5,617 nt of DNA. It comes from Euryarchaeota archaeon UBA128 (GTDB taxonomy: Archaea; Thermoplasmatota; Poseidoniia; Poseidoniales; Poseidoniaceae). Made by a program: the position numbers and the translations under genes. The stretch is from contig DALZ01000078.1 of assembly GCA_002496955.1 (NCBI GenBank), positions 1-5,617 of the forward strand, read 5' to 3'. The stretch's first letter is position 1; the number at the start of each line of letters is the position of its first letter. Positions 1 to 5,351 of the stretch are shown here, in pieces. Under the pieces are notes generated by a model. It did no database searches. It was not told the origin of the DNA and saw only the letters and a program-made list of their open reading frames with translations.

Positions 1-641
1 AAATGTCCGATTAAAAGGTCAATTTCCTCAGCAATTGTGGCCCCTGAATCAAGCCTACTTTGCCAGTTTTGTGGGTTAGTGAAATTAGACTCTGCCAGCC
101 GTTCAGCGGTCACTGGCTGGAATATTGGTATCGCTGTGGAGGCTTGTGCAAGGCTTCCCAACGCGTTGGTTAGCTCGGATGAATTTGCGGCAATTACCTG
201 CTGTATTACTTGTGTTAAATTGGTGATCCAAGACTGTGCGTGATACTCATCTTGTAGCGTTCCCCACTGAATAACCGCACTAGCCATCCCTGCGTTTGGT
301 TGACTACCAAATAAAGGATACTGATACGGCAAGAAGTTTTCATCAAGCAATAATTCTGCCTCAATTAAAGCTAAGTTTTCCCACGCTTCAACACTCTGTA
401 ACTCGCCTTTTTCGATGCTACTAATCACCCTGACAAAATCAACTGATGCTTGATATTCTGTCTCGATTTCATTCAGCAAGGCGACTGTCTCATTGTCTGG
501 GAAAAATCCGTCCTCACTGTTGTCAAATTTTAGATACATGCCGCCTGAAGATAGTATCATTAGCACCAAAAATGCACACGCTAGGACAGTTTTTGGTCGC
601 TCTACACTTTTGTTGGTAAGTGCAAAGAATATGTTGCCCAT
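1..641 (-). CDS. RND/MMPL superfamily membrane exporter, N-terminal part (runs off left edge)
   Basis: An open minus-strand frame starts with ATG at 641 and continues without a stop to base 1, giving 213 residues of a longer protein. An in-frame stop (678-680) lies just upstream, so the N-terminus is complete. Residues 1-17 are polar with a basic end (VERPK). Residues 18-37 form one hydrophobic segment (TVLACAFLVLMILSSGG). Then comes an acidic, Pro-containing stretch (DNSEDGFFPDNETVALLNEIE, about 40-60) and a long soluble domain. This order, first membrane helix followed by an 'S-x-D-x-F-P' type segment and an extracellular loop, is typical of archaeal predicted exporters of the RND superfamily (MMPL/SSD-like), which use the proton gradient to move lipids or hydrophobic compounds. 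The substrate cannot be told. The remaining helices lie outside the window. The family call rests on N-terminal pattern only. Confidence 0.72.
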   Translation of the reverse strand, partial: MGNIFFALTNKSVERPKTVLACAFLVLMILSSGGMYLKFDNSEDGFFPDNETVALLNEIETEYQASVDFVRVISSIEKGELQSVEAWENLALIEAELLLDENFLPYQYPLFGSQPNAGMASAVIQWGTLQDEYHAQSWITNLTQVIQQVIAANSSELTNALGSLAQASTAIPIFQPVTAERLAESNFTNPQNWQSRLDSGATIAEEIDLLIGH

Positions 642-661
642 ATAGAATATTATCAGCGTTT

Positions 662-671
662 TGCTTATAGT
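662..671 (-). promoter_or_regulatory. candidate archaeal TATA box for the RND-type gene
   Basis: On the minus strand CTATAAGC (670 to 663) is centred about 26 bases upstream of the ATG at 641. That is the spacing expected between a TATA box and the transcription start of a leaderless archaeal mRNA. No Shine-Dalgarno sequence precedes the ATG, which fits. The match to the TATA consensus is partial. The 82-base gap to the upstream gene is enough for an independent promoter. Confidence 0.35.
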
Positions 672-723
672 GATGTGCTATCAACCTTAAGCAATATTAG
701 CGTGGTTTCAAACTGGCCGGTCA

Positions 724-1419
724 TTACTCTTCGTACGCCTGCCAGTCCTCATCGCCTTCCAAACGATACCACCAATATCCGTCCTCGTCCTCAAACCACT
801 CAGTTCCGTCTTCATCAATCGAATATCCTTCTGGATACTCTTCCTCAGCATTAGGATCTAACATGCCGGTTTCTTCAGTGATTTCTTGCTTGACGCGAGA
901 AACATCCTCGTCTGCATCAGCGAATACCCGATTTATTGTTCCAATGTTTGCAACGTGGTCGCCTTCACGTATCGCTTGGTCGGAATCTTTGAGGAATTCC
1001 TGCGCCATTCTATTTTTGTATTCGTCGAATTCATCCCGACCGAAACTACCAGTAAACTCGTTTCCTTTTGCCTTCATTAGCTGGTCTAGATTTTGTCGCT
1101 TTTTCCCTTTCAAAACTGGTGCTTCAGGAACATCTCCCATGTAGAACGGGTCTTCATCTTCATCCATCTTCGGAAACGTGCGACCATTTGGGTCCGCTTC
1201 TTCAATAGCCTCAATGATTAGGTCGTGCTCTTCTTCATCGATTTTCTCCTCATCATAGTTTTGCGCAGTAATAGTGACCAATTTTTCCAAATTTTTTGCT
1301 AACATGCGCTCATTGACGCTGGTCTCGACTAATTTGTCAACTTGCTTGAGTAATCGCTCGTAAGGACTGCCGGCGATGGCGCCAAGAATTTTGCCAAAAC
1401 CTCGCTTCTTTCGCGCCAT
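724..1419 (-). CDS. highly acidic protein with basic N-terminus and Trp-rich acidic C-terminal tail, unknown function
   Basis: This is a 231-residue protein I cannot assign to a characterised family. Residues 1-10 are strongly basic (MARKKRGFGK). A short hydrophobic/Gly patch follows (ILGAIAG, 11-17), then a probable helical region (18-53) with regular Leu and charged residues. From residue 54 the chain becomes very rich in Asp and Glu. The tail, residues about 190-231, is almost entirely acidic and aromatic, with Trp at 208, 216, 217 and 226 (DGTEWFEDEDGYWWYR). Tails of this type occur in many Poseidoniales proteins as I know them, but their role is not established. No signal peptide or membrane helix is convincing. 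The reading frame is open upstream to 1491, but those 24 residues would lie inside the divergent promoter region, so the ATG at 1419 (MARKK) is preferred. The protein is divergent from the JAMM-like gene. Confidence 0.75.
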   Translation of the reverse strand: MARKKRGFGKILGAIAGSPYERLLKQVDKLVETSVNERMLAKNLEKLVTITAQNYDEEKIDEEEHDLIIEAIEEADPNGRTFPKMDEDEDPFYMGDVPEAPVLKGKKRQNLDQLMKAKGNEFTGSFGRDEFDEYKNRMAQEFLKDSDQAIREGDHVANIGTINRVFADADEDVSRVKQEITEETGMLDPNAEEEYPEGYSIDEDGTEWFEDEDGYWWYRLEGDEDWQAYEE

Positions 1420-1510
1420 GGACCGCAAGGACAGCCCATGCAATATGAATTTAATCATTATCAACAAGGGCAATTTATTCAACACCAACATGCTCGCTAA
1501 CCATGTTAAG
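1420..1510. promoter_or_regulatory. divergent promoter region between the acidic-protein gene and the JAMM-like gene
   Basis: This 91-base AT-rich region lies between the two starts. On the minus strand an ATTAAATT element (about 1455-1448) is centred 32-33 bases upstream of the ATG at 1419. On the plus strand AATTTATT (about 1472-1479) is centred about 35 bases upstream of the ATG at 1511. Both resemble archaeal TATA boxes and would give very short leaders. There is no Shine-Dalgarno match before either start. These elements are the main argument for the shorter starts chosen for both genes. Confidence 0.4.
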
Positions 1511-2260
1511 ATGGTTGAAGCGTGGCTCGAGGAAATTATGAGTATGTATAATCTGGAATCTTATGATTCAAGAGACTCATATGCTGCGCAGTTACACATG
1601 CCTGGAGAAATTTTCCAAGACTTGGTTTGGTGGGCCCTGAAATCACTACCAGACGAGATTTTGATTGGTCTTGATGTCGATTTTAGCCAGCCACAAAATA
1701 CTGAGGTGGACATAGCATTTCGCAGTAATCAACAAGTTGATGGGCTATTCCAAGGTCAAGGATTCCTAATTAACGAAGCGCACATAGTAAATCGCGGTGA
1801 TTCCTATTCTGTCCATCATCTTCCAGAGGATTGGACCGATGATATTTTTGCTCCCTCCAGAGGGGCGCGCGCTGGCAGATTCACACACTGGCTTCACACC
1901 CACCCTAATGCGCCAGCAATACCCAGCGGTGCCGATGCTGATGCTTCACAAGAGACCACCGGTGTTGACCTGATACTTGGCTTACGGTTTTCTCCAACTG
2001 GTCCACTACCATGGTTTGATGATGTTGAGGGTAAACGAAGAATACTTGGAAACCAAGCAATACGAAGTCAGCAAGATGGGAACACTACCCACCCATTTAG
2101 CAACCACAATTTGCCGATAATCGGGACAGCCCCATCTGGACACCAAATCCATGAAGTGCAGTTGATTGCATTTCATAAGAGTGGCCTGGGGGTGAATGTT
2201 ATCTTTGTCGATGAGCAAAATTTACCATACGGCTGGGGTTCAATATCAAAAAAACCTTAA
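1511..2260 (+). CDS. JAMM/MPN+ (JAB) domain putative zinc metalloprotease
   Basis: The 249-residue protein carries a complete JAMM motif. His129, His131, Ser139 and Asp142 lie in HTHPNAPAIPSGAD, which fits H-x-H-P-x6-S-x-x-D exactly. Glu49 (PDEILIG) sits after a helix (QDLVWWALKSLP), where the catalytic Glu of the family normally lies. In this fold the two His and the Asp bind zinc and the Glu activates water. Members cleave isopeptide or peptide bonds, including removal of ubiquitin-like modifiers in archaea (desampylases), or act on other amide substrates. About 70 residues separate Glu from HxHP, longer than in minimal JAMM proteins. That insert holds the run VDGLFQGQGFLINEAHIVNRG. No signal peptide is seen, so it is probably cytoplasmic. 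The start is uncertain: ATG at 1490 is an alternative, and a frame open from 1376 would overlap the divergent gene. It probably shares a transcript with the next gene. The substrate is unknown. Confidence 0.78.
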   Translation: MVEAWLEEIMSMYNLESYDSRDSYAAQLHMPGEIFQDLVWWALKSLPDEILIGLDVDFSQPQNTEVDIAFRSNQQVDGLFQGQGFLINEAHIVNRGDSYSVHHLPEDWTDDIFAPSRGARAGRFTHWLHTHPNAPAIPSGADADASQETTGVDLILGLRFSPTGPLPWFDDVEGKRRILGNQAIRSQQDGNTTHPFSNHNLPIIGTAPSGHQIHEVQLIAFHKSGLGVNVIFVDEQNLPYGWGSISKKP

Positions 2261-2280
2261 GAAATTAACATATTTCTCCC

Positions 2281-3144
2281 GTGTTAAGCAAAATAATCTT
2301 AGACCCAGTCGGACAAGTCATCCAATCTATGAGTTTTGAAGGAGTGAATACGGGTTCAGACCTATACAATATTATCTTAGAAGAGCAATTTGAGAATTTC
2401 TCCAAGTACTACATCGCCGACATGAGTTTTGAGGAATTTACCTGCAAGGTAGATGTTGCGTATCGGATAAAACATGGGGTATTTCCGCTGATGGATGAAA
2501 AAATGTCGTATCATCTTTTGGCCGTAGTCGTAGAGGTTGGTCGCAAACTAATGCAGGATATTGAGAAATATTTCGACCAGCCGGAGTTTAATCTTAATGC
2601 ATACCAACAGAATGTCGAACTGTATCCAAAGATAATGCAAGGATGTTATGAGCAATTTATGGTTAGTTATGATGGTGAATTATCTTTTGACGAATATTGT
2701 TGCAAAGTTGATATCCAATATCGTATAGAACACAACTGTTTCCCGTATGATGATGAATATGCTATGGCTGCTAGATTGATGGCCTGCGCCATTGACCAAG
2801 GTAAGCAAATGATTGCCCAAATGGACAGCACTATTGATGAAGTCATGCATGAGGAAATGATTGAGGCTGCGGCGGATATTTTATGGAATTGTATCAATGA
2901 TTTTCTCAATAGTCCGATTCACCAATATATCTCTGACGAGCATGGTTATCACACCTCTAGAAGATTCCCCAAGAAATTAATTTATGACGAAGATGTTACT
3001 GCGGCGGTAGACCACTTTTGTCCCGGAGAAGCAACCTTCATTGTAGATGAGGCCTTCAAGTGGCTGAAAAAGAAAAAATTCGTCAGGATTGTCGAAGCGG
3101 GCACTAAATCAAAATACGATATTTGTGAATTAATTGATGTCTGA
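2281..3144 (+). CDS. unrecognised protein with two tandem copies of a ~68-residue domain and a possible winged-helix C-terminus
   Basis: The 287-residue protein matches no family I recognise. Two similar units are visible, residues about 29-96 and 115-182. Their cores, residues 48-69 and 134-155, match at 13 of 22 positions and share the pattern S-F-x-E-x-x-C-K-V-D-x-x-Y-R-I-x-H-x-x-F-P. Both are mostly predicted helical and acidic. The C-terminal part (about 236-287) ends with VDEAFKWLKKKKFVRI and a following strand-like segment, which could be a winged-helix fold, but this is inference from pattern. There are nine Cys and no membrane helix or signal peptide. The start used is GTG at 2281, the first start-type codon after an in-frame stop (2266-2268). 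ATG at 2329 would also keep both repeats. It lies 20 bases after the JAMM-like gene on the same strand, so the two are probably co-transcribed and may work together. Confidence 0.7.
   Translation: MLSKIILDPVGQVIQSMSFEGVNTGSDLYNIILEEQFENFSKYYIADMSFEEFTCKVDVAYRIKHGVFPLMDEKMSYHLLAVVVEVGRKLMQDIEKYFDQPEFNLNAYQQNVELYPKIMQGCYEQFMVSYDGELSFDEYCCKVDIQYRIEHNCFPYDDEYAMAARLMACAIDQGKQMIAQMDSTIDEVMHEEMIEAAADILWNCINDFLNSPIHQYISDEHGYHTSRRFPKKLIYDEDVTAAVDHFCPGEATFIVDEAFKWLKKKKFVRIVEAGTKSKYDICELIDV
2365..2568 (+). repeat. protein-level tandem repeat unit 1 within the 2281-3144 gene
   Basis: This encodes residues 29-96, core MSFEEFTCKVDVAYRIKHG followed by VFP. It aligns with unit 2 at an offset of 86 residues, moving to 87 near the end (a one-residue gap around EVGRKL/DQGKQM). 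Identity is about one third overall and about 60% in the core. The similarity is at protein level; the DNA has diverged, so this is an old duplication. Confidence 0.75.
2623..2826 (+). repeat. protein-level tandem repeat unit 2 within the 2281-3144 gene
   Basis: This encodes residues 115-182, core LSFDEYCCKVDIQYRIEHN followed by CFP. It is the partner of unit 1, with conserved S, F, E, C, K, V, D, Y, R, I, H, F and P. A linker of about 18 residues (97-114) joins the units. Confidence 0.75.
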
Positions 3145-3152
3145 TAGTTGGT

Positions 3153-3644
3153 TCACTTCAGTGCACTATAGATGGCATCAATCCGTTCAGGGTTCAATCC
3201 CAAATCGCCCCAACCGATTCTTGATTCTGAATGAATTTCAATTATGCAACCATCATCTGTCGATTGTATGGTGACAATCACATCATCGGGAAATTGCCAA
3301 AATTTTGTCGTTTCAACGAAGTGAACATGATAATTTGTGGCATCTGTTGTTTCATAGATTAATTCCAGGTCATTGGAATCGACAAACTCAATTAATTTCT
3401 CGTAAACCATACTTGATGATTGATTCAACGAGGTAGGATAGATGTCGTTTAGCCGGTAGTCATCACCACCACCCAAGTGGGCACAGTTACCACTGTTTGT
3501 CGCGCAGACTGGCATTTCTGTGATCTCACGATCAGGACCAAGAATAGCAATACCGACCTGGACCACTAGCCAAGGCGATGCGATGAGTAATGCTATCAAT
3601 GCAGCCTTGGTGGCAAAGTGAAAATTAGCAAAGCCGTTAACCAC
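3153..3644 (-). CDS. DUF1499 family protein with N-terminal membrane anchor
   Basis: The 163-residue protein has the DUF1499 signature near its end: a PDD motif (119-121, DDVIV), a strand (CIIEIHSESR) and HSESRIGWGDLGLN (138-151), followed by PERIDAIYSAL. The family pattern is 'R/H-S-x-S-R-x-G-x-x-D-x-G-x-N-x-x-R', which fits well. Residues about 13-35 are one hydrophobic segment (ALIALLIASPWLVVQVGIAIL), an anchor or uncleaved signal, so the domain probably faces outward. Cys47 and Cys54 sit where the family has its 'C-x-x-S...N-C' region. The molecular function of DUF1499 is unknown. The only workable start is GTG at 3644, because an in-frame stop (3654-3656) lies just upstream and the next Met is past the anchor. 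It is 37 bases after gpmA on the same strand and ends 8 bases from the convergent plus-strand gene. Confidence 0.85.
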   Translation of the reverse strand: MVNGFANFHFATKAALIALLIASPWLVVQVGIAILGPDREITEMPVCATNSGNCAHLGGGDDYRLNDIYPTSLNQSSSMVYEKLIEFVDSNDLELIYETTDATNYHVHFVETTKFWQFPDDVIVTIQSTDDGCIIEIHSESRIGWGDLGLNPERIDAIYSALK

Positions 3645-3659
3645 GGATACAAATCAAAG

Positions 3660-3674
3660 TCATAATACAAAAAA
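3660..3674 (-). terminator. T-rich tract between gpmA and the DUF1499 gene (possible weak terminator or TATA element)
   Basis: On the minus strand six T residues (3674-3669) begin 7 bases after the gpmA stop codon and are followed by GTATTATG and further T runs. Archaeal termination often uses such U-rich tracts without a hairpin, so some transcripts may end here. The same stretch contains GTATTA, centred about 22 bases upstream of the GTG at 3644, and could instead be a TATA box for a leaderless DUF1499 message. The sequence alone does not decide. Confidence 0.28.
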
Positions 3675-3681
3675 CAGCGTA

Positions 3682-4371
3682 TCACTCCAAACGCGACCAT
3701 TCACCAGCATTAAACTGGTAAACTATAGGAACACCTGTCGGCACCTCTAGAGCCAACACTGCCTCTTTGGTTAGTGATTCTATGCTCATGATGATGCTTC
3801 TAAGGGAATTGCCGTGAGCAGCCACAAACAGATTTTTCCCATCACTTAACTGGGGGATTATTTGCTCATTGAGATATGGTATCGTGCGTTTGGCGGTCAA
3901 CTCCAGCGATTCGCCATTTGGCGGTGGAACATCATACGAACGGCGCCAAATGTGGACCTGCTCAGCACCATATTGCTCTCTCGTCGCATCTTTATTCAAT
4001 CCTTGAAGGTCACCATACATTCGTTCATTTAATTGCCAAGAAACGTAAACAGGCAGGATGTCTTGGCTACCGGACTCACCCTTAATTTGCGCCCACTCAA
4101 TCATTCTCGCTTCATTTTCTGAAACCTCTTTTGCAGCAGCTGAACCATACTGAAACACCGGGGTTTTACCATGATTGTTTTGTGCAAGAGCAATCATTGC
4201 GGTCATTTGCGCTCGAATAAGTGTCGATACATGCACCTCATCGATGTCAAAATCAGCGATTTTCTTGCCGCCATCAATCGCTTCCTCAATACCCTGATTA
4301 GTCAGCGGAACATCAACCCAACCGGTAAATAGACCTGCTGAGTTCCACATCGACTGGCCGTGACGCATCAA
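3682..4371 (-). CDS. gpmA: 2,3-bisphosphoglycerate-dependent phosphoglycerate mutase
   Basis: This enzyme interconverts 3-phosphoglycerate and 2-phosphoglycerate in cytoplasmic glycolysis and gluconeogenesis through a phosphohistidine intermediate. Family signatures are all present: RHGQSMWN (catalytic His4 in this numbering), FTGWVDVPLT (15-24), VSTLIRAQMT with Arg53, the acid/base Glu116 in LNERMYGDLQGLNK, WRRSYDVPPPNGES (142-155) and the second catalytic His186 in AAHGNSLR. Length (229 here, 230-250 usual) and the insert before PVYVSWQLNER match bacterial-type dPGM, so the gene was probably gained from bacteria at some time. The first start-type codon in frame is TTG at 4371, with ATG at 4368. 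However, the frame is open upstream to a stop at 4396-4398 and encodes GRLIL directly before MRHGQ, the normal first strand of the family. The true start is therefore probably near 4386, at a non-standard codon. It lies between a membrane-protein gene and the DUF1499 gene on the same strand. Confidence 0.93.
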   Translation of the reverse strand: MMRHGQSMWNSAGLFTGWVDVPLTNQGIEEAIDGGKKIADFDIDEVHVSTLIRAQMTAMIALAQNNHGKTPVFQYGSAAAKEVSENEARMIEWAQIKGESGSQDILPVYVSWQLNERMYGDLQGLNKDATREQYGAEQVHIWRRSYDVPPPNGESLELTAKRTIPYLNEQIIPQLSDGKNLFVAAHGNSLRSIIMSIESLTKEAVLALEVPTGVPIVYQFNAGEWSRLE

Positions 4372-4397
4372 AATTAACCGTCCGATAACTACCCCTC

Positions 4398-4440
4398 ATA
4401 CCGCCCAAGCGACCTAAAGCAATGAAATTAGTGGCGGTAT
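4398..4440. repeat. 8-bp perfect inverted repeat in the gap upstream of gpmA
   Basis: ATACCGCC (4398-4405) and GGCGGTAT (4433-4440) are exact inverted copies separated by 27 bases. They fill the gap between the stop of the membrane-protein gene and gpmA. They could form a long-loop hairpin in the RNA or be two half-sites for a regulator. Chance occurrence in a region this size is not negligible, and no T-run follows, so a terminator is not supported. Confidence 0.4.
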
Positions 4441-5264
4441 TAGAATATCATCGGTAATAATCCCAGGGCAATCAATGGAGCAACACCCATGAACAAATCC
4501 CTGACAAATAAAATCATTAAGGTTCTAGTATTTACCTCGGCAACTTTGTCGAATTCTTCCTGCATCTTGTTGTCAACCATATCTGAGATTTTTCCTGCGC
4601 CACTTCTCGCAACTTCTACGGCAGCACCAACAGCAACACTTGACAACAATCCAGCGGGAGTAAGCTTTCTTGCTTTGATAATCTTAGTCCCCCAAATTAT
4701 CAGTCCTGTCTTTAAAGCCCTACTACCTGTGTCTTTTACTGTTTCATTCTCACTGACAACAACCTCATTGCGTCCTTTGTTGGCGAATCTTTGCAACCAC
4801 GATCGAACTGACAACCCAGTATCAGCTACTTTCCGTAATCTGTTCACATCATGTTTCTCGACCGCCTTGAGCATCCTTCTTATCTTACCAATTCTAAATA
4901 TGTCAAAGAATATCCAAAAGAAAAGCAATAGAAGCAACAATGCGCCACCAAGATTGGGAACATCGCTCCAATCCTGCCATCCTATTGGGTCAAATAGTAA
5001 CCTAACTAACAGGACGATGATTGGGGGAAACAGGATCGCTAGAATTTCGTTGGCAATCAACAAGCCAAATCCTTTCACTGGTAACTCACGAATTTGCTTT
5101 ATGGCCCACCCTGCGTGAGGGGCTAGTTTTCTAATCGCATTTCTAAACGGCACTATAAGGAATAAAATACGTAACAACAACGGAATCCAAATAACAATCG
5201 AAACATATGCATCCCACGGCCCGGTTGGTGGGAATTCAGGGATACTGAGTGGTTGACTAGACAT
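4440..5264 (-). CDS. multi-pass membrane protein of unknown function
   Basis: I do not recognise this 274-residue protein. Hydrophobic segments are at about 20-40 (YVSIVIWIPLLLRILFLIV), 67-90 (FGLLIANEILAILFPPIIVLLV), 106-124 (GGALLLLLLFFWIFFDIF), a weaker one at 204-220 (AGLLSSVAVGAAVEVA) and one at 248-274 that reaches the C-terminus. Between the third and fourth is a basic, probably cytoplasmic region with many Lys and Arg (RIGKIRRMLKAVEKHDVNRLRK), containing a polar stretch rich in Glu, Asn and Val (about 165-178). The ATG at 5264 is chosen over the in-frame GTG at 5273 because AAGGTG (5278-5273) lies 8 bases upstream and looks like a Shine-Dalgarno site. It is followed on the same strand by gpmA after about 60 bases. 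The function could be transport, scaffolding or envelope maintenance; nothing in the sequence decides. Confidence 0.7.
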   Translation of the reverse strand: MSSQPLSIPEFPPTGPWDAYVSIVIWIPLLLRILFLIVPFRNAIRKLAPHAGWAIKQIRELPVKGFGLLIANEILAILFPPIIVLLVRLLFDPIGWQDWSDVPNLGGALLLLLLFFWIFFDIFRIGKIRRMLKAVEKHDVNRLRKVADTGLSVRSWLQRFANKGRNEVVVSENETVKDTGSRALKTGLIIWGTKIIKARKLTPAGLLSSVAVGAAVEVARSGAGKISDMVDNKMQEEFDKVAEVNTRTLMILFVRDLFMGVAPLIALGLLPMIF

Positions 5265-5351
5265 CGTGTTCACACCTTGATTCTCGCATTAGGCTTGAAA
5301 CCTGCGCAAGATATCCGAAGAAATCATGAAGTTCCACTCGTTAGGAGAGCC
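5265..5351. promoter_or_regulatory. divergent intergenic region between the membrane-protein gene and the cupin gene
   Basis: This 87-base region must drive both flanking genes. It contains the imperfect 13-base palindrome AGGCTTGAAACCT (5291-5303; five of six pairs match), a possible operator. The plus-strand GGAG (5344-5347) lies only 4 bases before the cupin ATG and is a short-spaced ribosome binding site. I see no clear TATA box in either direction. Confidence 0.35.
5273..5278 (-). promoter_or_regulatory. ribosome binding site deciding the start of the membrane-protein gene
   Basis: AAGGTG on the minus strand, 8 bases before the ATG at 5264, can pair with the archaeal anti-Shine-Dalgarno (CACCTCC). 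It overlaps the alternative GTG start at 5273, which is therefore unlikely to be used. Confidence 0.5.

Noticed and set aside
37..243. Plus-strand open frame of 68 codons near the left edge
   Set aside because: It lies wholly antisense to the longer minus-strand RND-type frame (641 to 1), which has clear family features; the plus frame has no recognisable domain.
711..725. GC-rich near-palindrome TGGCCGGTCA after the acidic-protein gene as a terminator
   Set aside because: It has no loop, one mismatched pair and no following T-run, so it cannot form a usable terminator hairpin.
863..1144. Plus-strand open frames opposite the acidic protein gene
   Set aside because: Ser/Phe-rich translation is the complement of Glu/Asp/Lys codons; no domain and no start signal.
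2006..2218. Minus-strand open frame of 70 codons
   Set aside because: It is antisense to the JAMM-like gene, with no independent evidence of coding.
2667..2909. Minus-strand open frame of 80 codons
   Set aside because: It is antisense to the second repeat of the duplicated protein; the plus frame shows repeat conservation, so the minus frame is a shadow.
1511..3144. A ubiquitin-like conjugation or anti-phage system
   Set aside because: Only a JAMM-type protein is present; no E1, E2, ubiquitin-like fold or effector gene is visible in the window, so the claim goes beyond the evidence.
3876..4085. Plus-strand open frame of 69 codons
   Set aside because: It is antisense to the phosphoglycerate mutase catalytic region, whose motifs are unmistakable.
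4489..5118. Plus-strand open frame of 209 codons
   Set aside because: It is antisense to the multi-pass membrane protein. Ser/Thr/Asn/Pro-rich low-information sequence is what the complement of a hydrophobic gene gives, and it lacks its own promoter or ribosome site.
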